Origin: Clostridia bacterium
GTDB lineage: Bacteria > Bacillota > Clostridia > Saccharofermentanales > Saccharofermentanaceae
NCBI GenBank assembly: GCA_016287245.1
Contig: JAEEWG010000027.1
Coordinates: 1-36,840 of the forward strand
DNA: 36,840 nt
Reading direction: 5' to 3'
The stretch's first letter is position 1, and each line of letters begins with the position of its first letter. The translations under genes and the position numbers were made by a program. Of the stretch, positions 10,305 through 18,928 are shown piece by piece. The notes under the pieces are model-generated. The model saw only the letters and a list, made by a program, of their open reading frames with translations. It ran no database searches and was not told the origin of the DNA.

Positions 10305-10348
10305 ACAAAATGCGGCATCGGTTAGCATAAGCTTACAGACGCCGCATT
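10305..10348 (-). terminator. Terminator after the phosphoglucomutase gene
   Basis: Minus-strand AATGCGGC (10348-10341) pairs with GCCGCATT (10316-10309), followed by a short TTTTGTC tract. The 3' arm can instead pair with AAATGCG at 10304-10298, so two exclusive hairpins are possible. The remaining spacer (10132-10304) shows TGTGGCA direct repeats but no firm promoter. Confidence 0.6.
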
Positions 10349-10380
10349 CTTACAGTTTTATTTCAGTTTCCGGGGAGATC

Positions 10381-12165
10381 TCAGAGCTTTGCTTTGACGC
10401 TCGAAGTAACTTTCTCCTTGGTTTCGGCCAGTTTATCAGACGATCCCTGGCGGGTGTTGCCGTAAATTCCGAAGTAGATCTTCAGCTTCGGCTCGGTACC
10501 GGACGGACGTGCACAGGCCCAGTCGAGTCCCTTATCACCGCCGAGTTCATAAAGAAGAACATTGGAGACCGGAAGATCGATCGGCTCCACTTCGATGCCG
10601 GATTCTGTAAACACATATCTCTTCGACTTCTGATAGTCGCGGACGGCTACGACAGGAGCTCCGCTGAGAAGTCTCTTTGCGTCCTCAATATTCTTGCAGT
10701 TTTCAAGATCCTCACGAAGGGAGACCATCGCACCGGCGATCTTCTCGATACCTTCTTTACCTTCGAGTGTGATCGAAACCGTCTCTTCAAATCCGTATCC
10801 GAAGCGCTCGTAGATGCTCTCGAGACGGTCGGTCAGGGACTGGCCGCGCTCTCTGGACTGGGCATACATGCCGGCGATGAGCATCGCGGCAACGACCGCG
10901 TCCTTATCGCGGACGTCGAGACCGGAAAGATAGCCGTAGCTCTCTTCGAAACCGAACTGGAAGTGCTTGCTGCCGAACTCATCGTCGAGCTTGATGCGCT
11001 CTCCGATGAACTTGAATCCGGTAAGGACTTCCTGCAGCTCCACGCCATAGTATTTGCAGATCGCACCGGCAAGTTTGCTGGAAACGATAGTCGTCACGGC
11101 AAAAGAACCCTCCGGAAGTGTGCCCGCACTCTTTTTCGAGTCGAGGATATAGTCGAGGAGCATAAGTCCGACCTGGTTTCCGGAGAACGGAACATAGGTC
11201 TCATTTCCGTCAACAGTCGTTCTGACGGCGATACCGATACGGTCGCTGTCCGGGTCGGTGCCGATAACGAGATCCGCATCCACTTTCTTGGCCAGGTCGA
11301 TCGCCATAGAAAGGGCCGCCGGGTTTTCCGGGTTCGGCACTTCAACTGTCGGGAAGCTGCCGTCCGGAAGCTCCTGTTCTTTTACGATATGGACATTCTT
11401 CAGACCGATCTTTTCGAGGATGCGGCGTACCGGCTTATTTCCGGAACCGTGAAGCGGTGTATAGACGATGGACATATCCTTCTGGTTGAGGATCGCCTGA
11501 CGGTCGATGACCAGCTTGTCGAGCATATCGGTGTAGGCGATATCGACTTCTTCGCCCCAGTAGGTCAGAAGGCCCTTGGCTTTTGCCTCCTCGAGACTGT
11601 CCGCTTTTACTGTGCGGATATCCTCGATACCTTCGATGAAGGAGAGGATCTTCGATGCGGCCTCCGGCGGTACCTGTCCGCCGTCCTCGCCATATACCTT
11701 GTAGCCGTTATACTTGGCCGGGTTGTGGCTCGCGGTGATCATGACCCCGGCAAAAGCCTTATGGTAGCGTACCGAGTAAGAGAGCATCGGTACCGGACGG
11801 AGCTCATCCGAAAGATATACGCGGATGCCCATGGCGGTCAGAGTTCTTGCGGTGATCTCCGCAAATTCCGGAGAGAAGTGACGGGAATCGTAGGAGATAA
11901 CGACACCGCGCTTCATGGCCTCCTCGCCTTCGCTTACGATATATTTTCCAAGTCCGGCAGAGGCTCGAGATACGATATACATATTCATACGGTTCGTTCC
12001 GGCACCCAGGATACCGCGAAGTCCGGCAGTTCCAAACTCGAGATCTCTGAAGAATCTCTCCTCGATCTCCTTCTTGTCATCACGGATCGCCAGCAGCTCC
12101 TTTCGGGTCTGCTCATCAAAATACGGATCCTCACTCCATAATTTGTAAAGTTCTTCAATGTTCAT
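10381..12165 (-). CDS. pgcA: Phospho-sugar mutase (phosphoglucomutase/phosphomannomutase, PgcA type)
   Basis: It interconverts hexose 6-phosphate and hexose 1-phosphate, the step leading to UDP-glucose and related donors. The 594-residue protein has the four signatures of the alpha-D-phosphohexomutase family: catalytic S146 in TASHNP, metal-binding DPDSDR near residue 303, the sugar-binding GFEESYGY, and the phosphate-binding RPSGTEPK near the C-terminus. Its length fits the PgcA/YhxB type of Firmicutes. Two in-frame ATGs (12171, 12165) exist; I prefer 12165 because GGGAGGA then sits 7 bases upstream instead of touching the codon. It is the last gene of an operon with two YfhO-type genes and is coupled to the one before it, so it likely supplies sugar-1-phosphate for their pathway. 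Confidence 0.94.
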   Translation of the reverse strand: MNIEELYKLWSEDPYFDEQTRKELLAIRDDKKEIEERFFRDLEFGTAGLRGILGAGTNRMNMYIVSRASAGLGKYIVSEGEEAMKRGVVISYDSRHFSPEFAEITARTLTAMGIRVYLSDELRPVPMLSYSVRYHKAFAGVMITASHNPAKYNGYKVYGEDGGQVPPEAASKILSFIEGIEDIRTVKADSLEEAKAKGLLTYWGEEVDIAYTDMLDKLVIDRQAILNQKDMSIVYTPLHGSGNKPVRRILEKIGLKNVHIVKEQELPDGSFPTVEVPNPENPAALSMAIDLAKKVDADLVIGTDPDSDRIGIAVRTTVDGNETYVPFSGNQVGLMLLDYILDSKKSAGTLPEGSFAVTTIVSSKLAGAICKYYGVELQEVLTGFKFIGERIKLDDEFGSKHFQFGFEESYGYLSGLDVRDKDAVVAAMLIAGMYAQSRERGQSLTDRLESIYERFGYGFEETVSITLEGKEGIEKIAGAMVSLREDLENCKNIEDAKRLLSGAPVVAVRDYQKSKRYVFTESGIEVEPIDLPVSNVLLYELGGDKGLDWACARPSGTEPKLKIYFGIYGNTRQGSSDKLAETKEKVTSSVKAKL

Positions 12166-12167
12166 GA

Positions 12168-14951
12168 TCATTCCTCCCTTTCCTCATTCTCATTTGAATC
12201 AATCACTTCTGTTTTCTCAGTTGTTTTCGTCTTTTTCCGAAGCAGCATGACGGTTACCGCGGCGAAGATCACAAGGCCGAGGCCGCTTGCCGCAAGTCCC
12301 GCATTCCAGCCCGGAGGCGTGAAACGAAGTTCCACATGATGAGATCCGGCACCCAGTTCCACTGCAAGGAGAGCATCCTGATATGCACAGATCTCTGTTT
12401 CTTTTCCATCAACATATGCCTTCCAGCCCTTTTCATAAGGCGCCGTAATCAGCAGGAGCTTGTCTTCGGAAGCTTCCACATCGATCTCATAGTGTCCGTT
12501 CTTCACGACCACATTCTTCACACCCTCCGAAAGAGCTTCCTTGTGCGGGGCGATCGCCGTCGGATCAAGATATGCGAATATCGGCGGAAAAGATCCGTAC
12601 ACGTCTTCTTTGACGCGAAGTTCGACCTTCACATCATCCCCCTCATTGAAGTAGCCGAGATCGTAGATCTGGCTGTAGTAGGAGTTGGAATCCGTTTCCG
12701 CGATCTGTATTCCGTTGACATAAAGGTCGGTGACACTCTGCAGGTAGAGGTATGGAACACAGAAGTAGATCGCACCCTTCTTCTGCGCGGTGAACGTCGT
12801 CCTCAGGACCATCGGGGCCTTATCGTTATTTCTCAGGTAGAAGATCAGGTTTTTCGCTTCCTTGTTCTTCGTCTCCTGCGAAAGTGAATTATCGAGTCTG
12901 TCGCCTCTCGTGATATTTCCCTCCGGCGGGATATCTGTCTTCTGTCCGTTAATGACTTCCCACTCCGAAGTGAATGTGTCGTAGATATCGTCGGCCGGAA
13001 CACCGGAAAGCGAAGAGATCCAGTTTTCCTGGAACGTAAAGTAGTCCTTCTTCACCTCGTCTTTTTCTAGAGCAAAGCCGTCGAAACTGAGGGAATCCTT
13101 CTTCGCCAGCATAGCAGCCGGCATGGCATACGGATTCTCGTAGAGATAGTACTCCGAAACCGCCGTCTTATACGAAAGTTCCTTGACACTGTGATCCGTC
13201 GTGATGTAATAGCGCACGCCGAGGATCGAGTCCGCCGGCAGGATCGAGTTCATGTGCAGCAGGCAGAAGTAGTTGTAATTAGAGTTATATCCCAGCTGCT
13301 TGAGGAAATGGTTCGTCTGTTTATTCGCCATGGACGCGAAGATGGAGATGCTTTCTCTTCCTGTGTAAAAAGGCAGGTTGTTGGCATCTACCAGATAGTG
13401 CCACGGCTTATGGATCTCCGTGCGGAACCAGTCCTGATCCTCGATCTTGTCGGACAGTTCCCCGAGTTCTTCGATCATGACGGCAAACTCCGGCGCATCT
13501 TCAAAGCCCGCAAAAACATCCGGCATATAGCATCTCGGATTGAAAAGGACCACTTCGATGACGATGACGCATACGAGGAATACCGTTCCCAGCCGCTTGA
13601 TGTTGTAGATCACATCCGGCCACTTCGGCAGGATCTTCCCGTAAAGCAGGAGGCAGACCAGCACGGCAAAAAGGATCGTGGCGAAGAAGGAATTGTCTTC
13701 TTTCGCCATATTCCCGAAGCTTTGGGAGATCACCGCAATGCCGCAGACGATGCCCAGCGCCGTAAAGAAATTCTTCTTGGATGCGCCCTCCATGTGAAGG
13801 TACGAATAGAAGGCCACGAGGATCATGACGAAGGAGAACAGGTAGGAGTTACGGAAATTAAACCAGTTCGGTTCGTCGAAGAGATGCCATGCGCGGTTAA
13901 GAAGCGGGAAATGGAAACAGAAGATCCCGCAGCCGAATGCCACAGCAATAGCGATCTTAAGGTTCTTTTTGATCTTCGGATTCAGGAAGAAAAGGATGCA
14001 GAGAAATAATGCCGGGATCCCGCAGAAAATGATCGGAAGATTATTCGAAAGATCTCCGACCCTCTTTTCCACCAGCTGGTCAAGAAAAGCGACCAGACTG
14101 AATTCCGGGTTCATACTGAGTCCGCCGTCGTTTATGGTGAAGTCCGGATTGCCGAGCGTATTTAGGCCCGCCGGCAGAAGGACGCATGCGCTCATGAGCG
14201 CCGCCGTCACCGCGGACAGGATGAAGAAGCCGACGTTCTTGCCGCCCTCTTTCTGCTTCTCTTTCGAAAAATCTCCGCGGTAGCCCATGTGGCTCAGAAG
14301 ATAAATGAAGGAGAAAATACCGACCATGTACGCCATGTAGTAGCCGGACAGGAAAAGCACAAACAGGATCAGAGTAAGACCCGGCCATGCCTTTCTGTTC
14401 TCCACAAACTTCTCGGTAAAAAGGATCAGAAGCGGCAGAAGCAGGAATCCGTCGAGCCACATGATATTGAACATGTATACGATGGCGAAAGCGCAGAGCG
14501 GATACATCATGCCGAAAAGGATCGTCATCTTATCTTTGGATCTGAATTTATAGTCGAGGAGCCATGTCATGAAAGCGCCTGCAAAGGACAGTTTCAGCAT
14601 GATCAGCACAGTGATCAGCTCCTGAAGGTTCTTGCTCGGGAACAGGAAAACGAGAAAGTTCAACGGGCTTGAGAGGTAGTAGGCAAATACACCGAGGGTA
14701 TTGCCGCCAAGTCCCAGGCTCCGGTTATAAAGCAGAGACTCCCCGCTGGTGAGCGCCTGCCTGAGGCCGATCAGATAAGGTCCGTACTGGGCCCCGAGGT
14801 CAGAAGTCAGGACATTTCTCGCGCCGAACGGGATGATCTGGTTGATGGAAAACACAGAGACCATCGCCAGAAGAGTCAGGAAAAACGTATAAAGCGGGCG
14901 CAGGTCGATCGTACTTTTGCGTTTCTTTTCAAGTGAAGTCTTCTCGATCAT
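12168..14951 (-). CDS. YfhO-family multispanning membrane glycosyltransferase (copy 1)
   Basis: A 927-residue protein with about a dozen hydrophobic segments in the N-terminal 480 residues, an extracellular beta-rich region of about 400 residues, and a last membrane helix before the charged C-terminus. It belongs to the YfhO family (GT-C-like fold). The first loop has the conserved SDLGAQYGPYL segment with the likely catalytic aspartate. In Bacillus subtilis YfhO, and GtlB in Listeria, transfer a sugar from undecaprenyl phosphate onto lipoteichoic acid outside the cell; a similar polymer-glycosylating role is inferred here. The start codon overlaps the stop of the upstream YfhO gene (ATGA), so the two are translationally coupled. 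It is a clear paralogue of that protein, but diverged. Confidence 0.9.
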   Translation of the reverse strand: MIEKTSLEKKRKSTIDLRPLYTFFLTLLAMVSVFSINQIIPFGARNVLTSDLGAQYGPYLIGLRQALTSGESLLYNRSLGLGGNTLGVFAYYLSSPLNFLVFLFPSKNLQELITVLIMLKLSFAGAFMTWLLDYKFRSKDKMTILFGMMYPLCAFAIVYMFNIMWLDGFLLLPLLILFTEKFVENRKAWPGLTLILFVLFLSGYYMAYMVGIFSFIYLLSHMGYRGDFSKEKQKEGGKNVGFFILSAVTAALMSACVLLPAGLNTLGNPDFTINDGGLSMNPEFSLVAFLDQLVEKRVGDLSNNLPIIFCGIPALFLCILFFLNPKIKKNLKIAIAVAFGCGIFCFHFPLLNRAWHLFDEPNWFNFRNSYLFSFVMILVAFYSYLHMEGASKKNFFTALGIVCGIAVISQSFGNMAKEDNSFFATILFAVLVCLLLYGKILPKWPDVIYNIKRLGTVFLVCVIVIEVVLFNPRCYMPDVFAGFEDAPEFAVMIEELGELSDKIEDQDWFRTEIHKPWHYLVDANNLPFYTGRESISIFASMANKQTNHFLKQLGYNSNYNYFCLLHMNSILPADSILGVRYYITTDHSVKELSYKTAVSEYYLYENPYAMPAAMLAKKDSLSFDGFALEKDEVKKDYFTFQENWISSLSGVPADDIYDTFTSEWEVINGQKTDIPPEGNITRGDRLDNSLSQETKNKEAKNLIFYLRNNDKAPMVLRTTFTAQKKGAIYFCVPYLYLQSVTDLYVNGIQIAETDSNSYYSQIYDLGYFNEGDDVKVELRVKEDVYGSFPPIFAYLDPTAIAPHKEALSEGVKNVVVKNGHYEIDVEASEDKLLLITAPYEKGWKAYVDGKETEICAYQDALLAVELGAGSHHVELRFTPPGWNAGLAASGLGLVIFAAVTVMLLRKKTKTTEKTEVIDSNENEEREE

Positions 14952-17710
14952 ACCTTTTCTCCCTCTTTCAGGTCGGTTTCCTTCTTATTCTTCCGCGTGA
15001 AAAGAACCACGCCGATGCTAAAGATCACACCTGTCGCACTGATTATAACACCAATCGACATCCCGGGGGGAGTAAACTTCAGCTCCACCTCATGACTTCC
15101 CGCTTCCAAAGGCAGGCACAGGAATGCGTCCTGATAGGAAGAGATCTCCACCGCTTTTCCGTCCACATACGCCTTCCAGCCCTCTTCATAAGGGATCGTC
15201 GCGATCAGCGTGCGGGCACTGTCCGAAGAGGCCGTGAACGTGACTTTTCCATCAGAGACCGAAAGCCCGGAGATACCGGTCTTGAGGCTCTCCGTCTGTT
15301 TTTTCAGCGCGTCCGTATCCAGCACCGCCACAAGCGGTGTAAAAGAGGCGAACATGTCGTCATCGCAGCGGACCTCGATCGTGATCGTTTCGCCCGCCTT
15401 ATGGACCCCGGTATCAAGGATGACCGAGTAGTAGGAGGTGGACTCTTCCGAATAGATGCGCTTGCCGTTGCAGTAAACGGTCAGTGGGGCGCTGTGCATG
15501 AGGAACGGAATGGAAAGATAGACCGGAGAATCCTTTTCGAGCGTAATAGTCCCGCGCAGGATGATCGGGGACTTCGCGTTTGTCCGCAGGTACAGGTCCA
15601 CTTCTTTCATGCCCGATTCTACATTTTCCAGATCGAGGCCGTCTCTTTCCTCGTCGTATTCGAGGATCAGATCGTCGGTCCCGCCCGTGTATTTCTCGGC
15701 GTTCTGGAACTCCCACTCGACCGGTGTGGTCGAAAAGACGTCGTCGGCATCGATGCCGGAAAGAGAACTCAGCCATTTCTCCTGGAAGGTAAAATAGTCC
15801 TTCCCCTTCCCCGCTTTTTCCAGTGCGTAGCCGTCAAAATCCGGTGCGTCGGGCTCAGCCAGGAAGGCCATCTGGAGAGCATAGGGGTTTTCAAATATCG
15901 AATATCGTCCGCAGCTTCCCATATACTTTAGTCCGCTGATCTCACTTTTCCCGGAGATGACGTAGCGGATCCCGAGGAGCGAGTCCGCCGGCAGGATCAC
16001 GTTTCTATGCTCTGCAGAGGTATAGTTGAAATTCGTGCAGTATCCGAGCTGTTTTAAGAAACGCTGCTGGGTCTTGTTCGACATGGAGCAGAACGCGCCG
16101 ATGCCTTTGGTATCTGTATATGAGGAAAGGCTCAGGGAGTCGATGTTTAAAGACAATATCCCGTCCTGTTCGAGACGGTAATTCCCGTCCAGCCCGATCT
16201 CCGACGCAAGTTTTTTAAGTTCGCTTACCTCTGCGGAAAAAGACTCCGCCTCCTGCGTATCGTTAAAGATCGCTCCCACTGTGACCTTCGGGGCGAGGAA
16301 CACGATCTCGACCACTACGATAGGTACGAGGATGCCGCTTCCCCATCTTTTAATGTTCGAAAGCGACTCCGGCCATTTCTCCTTCGTCATCCCGAAAAGG
16401 CAGATCGTCAGGAGCAGCATGACCAGAAGATTCTGGAAAAACATCGATTCACCTTCGCCTGCACCGCCGAAGTGCTCCGCGATCAGAAGCAGCAGGAAAA
16501 GAAGCCCCGAGGTGATCAGGAAGTCCTTATTCCTCAGATCTTTCAAATGCAGGAAGGAATAAAAGGCGATGAGGATCGTACCGAAGATGAAGAGAAAAGA
16601 ATAGCGGTACAAAAACCAGTTCGGATCGTTGAAAAGATGCCAGGCCTGATTGATGACCGGCATAAGGAAGGAGAACGCGCCACAGAAAAGTGCGGCCCCT
16701 GCACGTATCTTCAGGGCTTTTCCGATCTTCGGATTCCGGAAGAAAAGCAGAAGAAGGATCAGTACAAGAAGACTCGAGTAGATGAACGGCAGATTCGTCG
16801 TGATATCCGTGAGCTTTCCGAGGAAAAGCTGGGATATGAGTTTCACTGCCGAAAAACCCGGATCCATCGTCATATTAAACTGGGAGGAATTGTCTCCGTT
16901 GCGGATCGTGTCCAGACCCGCCGGGACAAGAAGAAATGCACACACCATCGCCGCGCAGATGGCGACCAGAAGGAAAACTCCTACGGTCTTCCCCGCCGAC
17001 GGACGCCCCTCTTCCTTACTGACGTTCTTTATATATTCGATCCGTCCGAGCAGATAGAAGAAGGAGAAAATGCCGACCATATAAGCGATATAGTAATTGG
17101 AAATGAACAGGAAGATCAGCACCGGGAAGAGCTTCCACGCATTTTTCGTATTCTCCAGGATCTTTTCGACACAGAGGATAAGAAGCGGCAGAAGCGCAAA
17201 TCCGTCCAGCCAGATGAAGTTGAAGATGAAGGACATCGAGAAGGAGCAGAGCGCATAGATCATGCCGAAAAGGATGCTCATCTTCGTCTCCGACTTGAAC
17301 TTGCAGTCGAGGAGCCACGTCATGAAAGCGCCGGAAAAGGACAGTTTCAGCATAATGAGCAGGACGATCGCATCCGAGATCTTCGACGCCGGGAACAGAA
17401 GTGTCAGCAGGTTCAGCGGGCTGGCCGCATAATAAGCGAGGATACCCAGAAGGTTTTTGCCCATGCCGATCTCGAAAGAATATCCGAGCGACGTTGCCGA
17501 GAAGATCTTGTTTCTCATCGTCACCAGATACGGCGCATACTGTGCGGATAAATCCGACACCAGGACGCTTCGTGCACCAAATGGCGATACTCCGGTCGAA
17601 AAGAAGATCGCGATCAGAGAAACGAAAACGAAAACAAACGCGATCAGCGGACGCAGATCCATCTTTTTCCTTCCGCGTTTCGGTGTATCCAGCGTGTTCT
17701 TTTCGATCAT
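14948..17710 (-). CDS. YfhO-family multispanning membrane glycosyltransferase (copy 2)
   Basis: A 920-residue YfhO-type protein with the same plan as its downstream neighbour: SDLSAQYAPYL in the first outer loop, about twelve N-terminal membrane helices, an extracellular domain holding EEGWKAYVDGK and FTPPGMS segments, and a C-terminal helix with a basic end. The start ATG 17710 follows AGGAG. It is the first gene of the YfhO-YfhO-pgcA operon and has a good promoter. The divergent gene encodes a CsbB-like glycosyltransferase, the known partner of YfhO in Bacillus. Two copies suggest two acceptor polymers, two sugars or two linkage positions; sequence alone cannot decide. Confidence 0.9.
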   Translation of the reverse strand: MIEKNTLDTPKRGRKKMDLRPLIAFVFVFVSLIAIFFSTGVSPFGARSVLVSDLSAQYAPYLVTMRNKIFSATSLGYSFEIGMGKNLLGILAYYAASPLNLLTLLFPASKISDAIVLLIMLKLSFSGAFMTWLLDCKFKSETKMSILFGMIYALCSFSMSFIFNFIWLDGFALLPLLILCVEKILENTKNAWKLFPVLIFLFISNYYIAYMVGIFSFFYLLGRIEYIKNVSKEEGRPSAGKTVGVFLLVAICAAMVCAFLLVPAGLDTIRNGDNSSQFNMTMDPGFSAVKLISQLFLGKLTDITTNLPFIYSSLLVLILLLLFFRNPKIGKALKIRAGAALFCGAFSFLMPVINQAWHLFNDPNWFLYRYSFLFIFGTILIAFYSFLHLKDLRNKDFLITSGLLFLLLLIAEHFGGAGEGESMFFQNLLVMLLLTICLFGMTKEKWPESLSNIKRWGSGILVPIVVVEIVFLAPKVTVGAIFNDTQEAESFSAEVSELKKLASEIGLDGNYRLEQDGILSLNIDSLSLSSYTDTKGIGAFCSMSNKTQQRFLKQLGYCTNFNYTSAEHRNVILPADSLLGIRYVISGKSEISGLKYMGSCGRYSIFENPYALQMAFLAEPDAPDFDGYALEKAGKGKDYFTFQEKWLSSLSGIDADDVFSTTPVEWEFQNAEKYTGGTDDLILEYDEERDGLDLENVESGMKEVDLYLRTNAKSPIILRGTITLEKDSPVYLSIPFLMHSAPLTVYCNGKRIYSEESTSYYSVILDTGVHKAGETITIEVRCDDDMFASFTPLVAVLDTDALKKQTESLKTGISGLSVSDGKVTFTASSDSARTLIATIPYEEGWKAYVDGKAVEISSYQDAFLCLPLEAGSHEVELKFTPPGMSIGVIISATGVIFSIGVVLFTRKNKKETDLKEGEKV

Positions 17711-17742
17711 GAGAAAACTCCTATAAATAATTTGTCATTAGC

Positions 17743-17771
17743 ATCGTATCACAAAAATGTCGTGTTTCCAA
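17743..17771 (-). promoter_or_regulatory. Promoter of the YfhO-YfhO-pgcA operon
   Basis: Minus-strand TTGGAA (17771-17766), a 17-base spacer and TACGAT (17748-17743), the latter with a TGA extension. It lies 33 bases before the start codon, in the divergent gap shared with the glycosyltransferase gene. Confidence 0.65.
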
Positions 17772-17813
17772 AAGGTTAACGAATGGACATATCTTATTAT
17801 ATGGGGAATGTAG

Positions 17814-17819
17814 TATACT
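17814..17819 (+). promoter_or_regulatory. Probable -10 element of the glycosyltransferase gene
   Basis: TATACT lies 35 bases before the start codon at 17855, but no good -35 is visible at normal spacing. The ribosome binding site GAGGTG is at 17844-17849. Confidence 0.4.
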
Positions 17820-17854
17820 GTATGCATAGAATTTGATTTTTTTGAGGTGCGAAC

Positions 17855-18814
17855 ATGCTGGTCAGTCTGATGGTCCCGTGTTACAACGAAGAAGAAGCGC
17901 TCCCGTTTCTTTACGAGGCGCTCTGCAAAGTTATGGACGAATGTCCGAAGTACAGCTATGAGCTGATCTTCGTAAATGACGGCAGCAAGGACAAGACCCT
18001 TCAGGTTTTAAAGGATATGGCCGCTAAGGACAAGCGCGTCCGCTACATCTCCTTTTCCCGCAATTTCGGTAAAGAAGCTGCTATGTATGCCGGTCTTTTC
18101 GCCGCCAAAGGCGACTGGATCGGTCTTCTGGATGCGGACATGCAGGATCCGCCGTCGCTCCTTCCTGAGATGTTTGAAACCCTCGAAGCCGGAGAGTGTG
18201 ACATCGTCGCTACCCGCCGCGTCTCCAGAAAAGGCGAACCGCCGATCCGCAGTTTCTTCGCCCGCCGCTTCTACCGTCTGATCAACAGGTTTACCGATGT
18301 CGAGATCGTCGACGGCGCCAGAGACTTCCGCGTCATGACCCGTCCGGTCGTGGATGCGATCCTCTCCCTTTCCGAGCGCCAGCGCTTCAGCAAAGGTATC
18401 TTCGCCTGGGTCGGGTTCCGCACAAAATGGCTGGAGTTCGAAAATGTCGAGCGTATCGCCGGCGAGACAAAATGGTCCTTCTGGTCCCTTTTTCTCTACG
18501 CCATCGAAGGTATCGTCTCCTTCACCACCGCGCCTCTGCGCATCGCCACCCTCGTAGGATTCTTCATCTCCTGCCTGTCGTTCGGCTACCTGGTCTACTA
18601 CTTCGTCCATGCGATCATGCTCCGTATCTGGGATGATGTACCTGGCTATCCTTCCCTCCTCTCCTTCATGCTCTTCCTCGGCGGCATGGTCCTCATGGCG
18701 CTCGGTATCATCGGCGAGTATCTGGCGAAGACATACATCGAAGTCAAGCACAGACCGCTCTATGTGATCTCGGAAGACAGCGAGAGTAAGAAAGAAAATA
18801 AAGAAGAAGAGTAA
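17855..18814 (+). CDS. Family 2 polyprenyl-phosphate glycosyltransferase (CsbB/GtrB type)
   Basis: A 319-residue membrane protein that likely transfers a sugar from a nucleotide donor to undecaprenyl phosphate on the inner membrane face. The GT-A domain (1-225) starts with VSLMVPCYNEEEALP. It has the NDGSKDKT donor site (41-48), the DAD metal motif at 93-95 followed by MQDPP, GARDFRVM at 154-161 and GETKWSF at 203-209. Two membrane helices follow at about 231-253 and 266-290, then a charged tail. This matches CsbB of B. subtilis and phage GtrB. The divergent operon encodes two YfhO proteins, which in Bacillus use the lipid-linked sugar made by CsbB. No GtcA/GtrA flippase gene is seen in the window. 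Confidence 0.92.
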   Translation: MLVSLMVPCYNEEEALPFLYEALCKVMDECPKYSYELIFVNDGSKDKTLQVLKDMAAKDKRVRYISFSRNFGKEAAMYAGLFAAKGDWIGLLDADMQDPPSLLPEMFETLEAGECDIVATRRVSRKGEPPIRSFFARRFYRLINRFTDVEIVDGARDFRVMTRPVVDAILSLSERQRFSKGIFAWVGFRTKWLEFENVERIAGETKWSFWSLFLYAIEGIVSFTTAPLRIATLVGFFISCLSFGYLVYYFVHAIMLRIWDDVPGYPSLLSFMLFLGGMVLMALGIIGEYLAKTYIEVKHRPLYVISEDSESKKENKEEE

Positions 18815-18846
18815 TTCATTACTTCGGTTCATATTTGGCATTAAAG

Positions 18847-18906
18847 AAGTTTTCTTGTGCTGATCCTCGGACAATCGTCCTGCTAAGGCACTTCGAAAAC
18901 TTTTTT
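18847..18906 (+). terminator. Intrinsic terminator of the glycosyltransferase gene
   Basis: AAGTTTTC (18847-18854) pairs with GAAAACTT (18895-18902), GTGC with GCAC, and at the tip GGAC with GTCC; the stem runs into TTTTTT at 18901-18906. It starts 33 bases after the stop codon. Confidence 0.7.
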
Positions 18907-18928
18907 CATGTTCGCTAAGGGGAGACTT

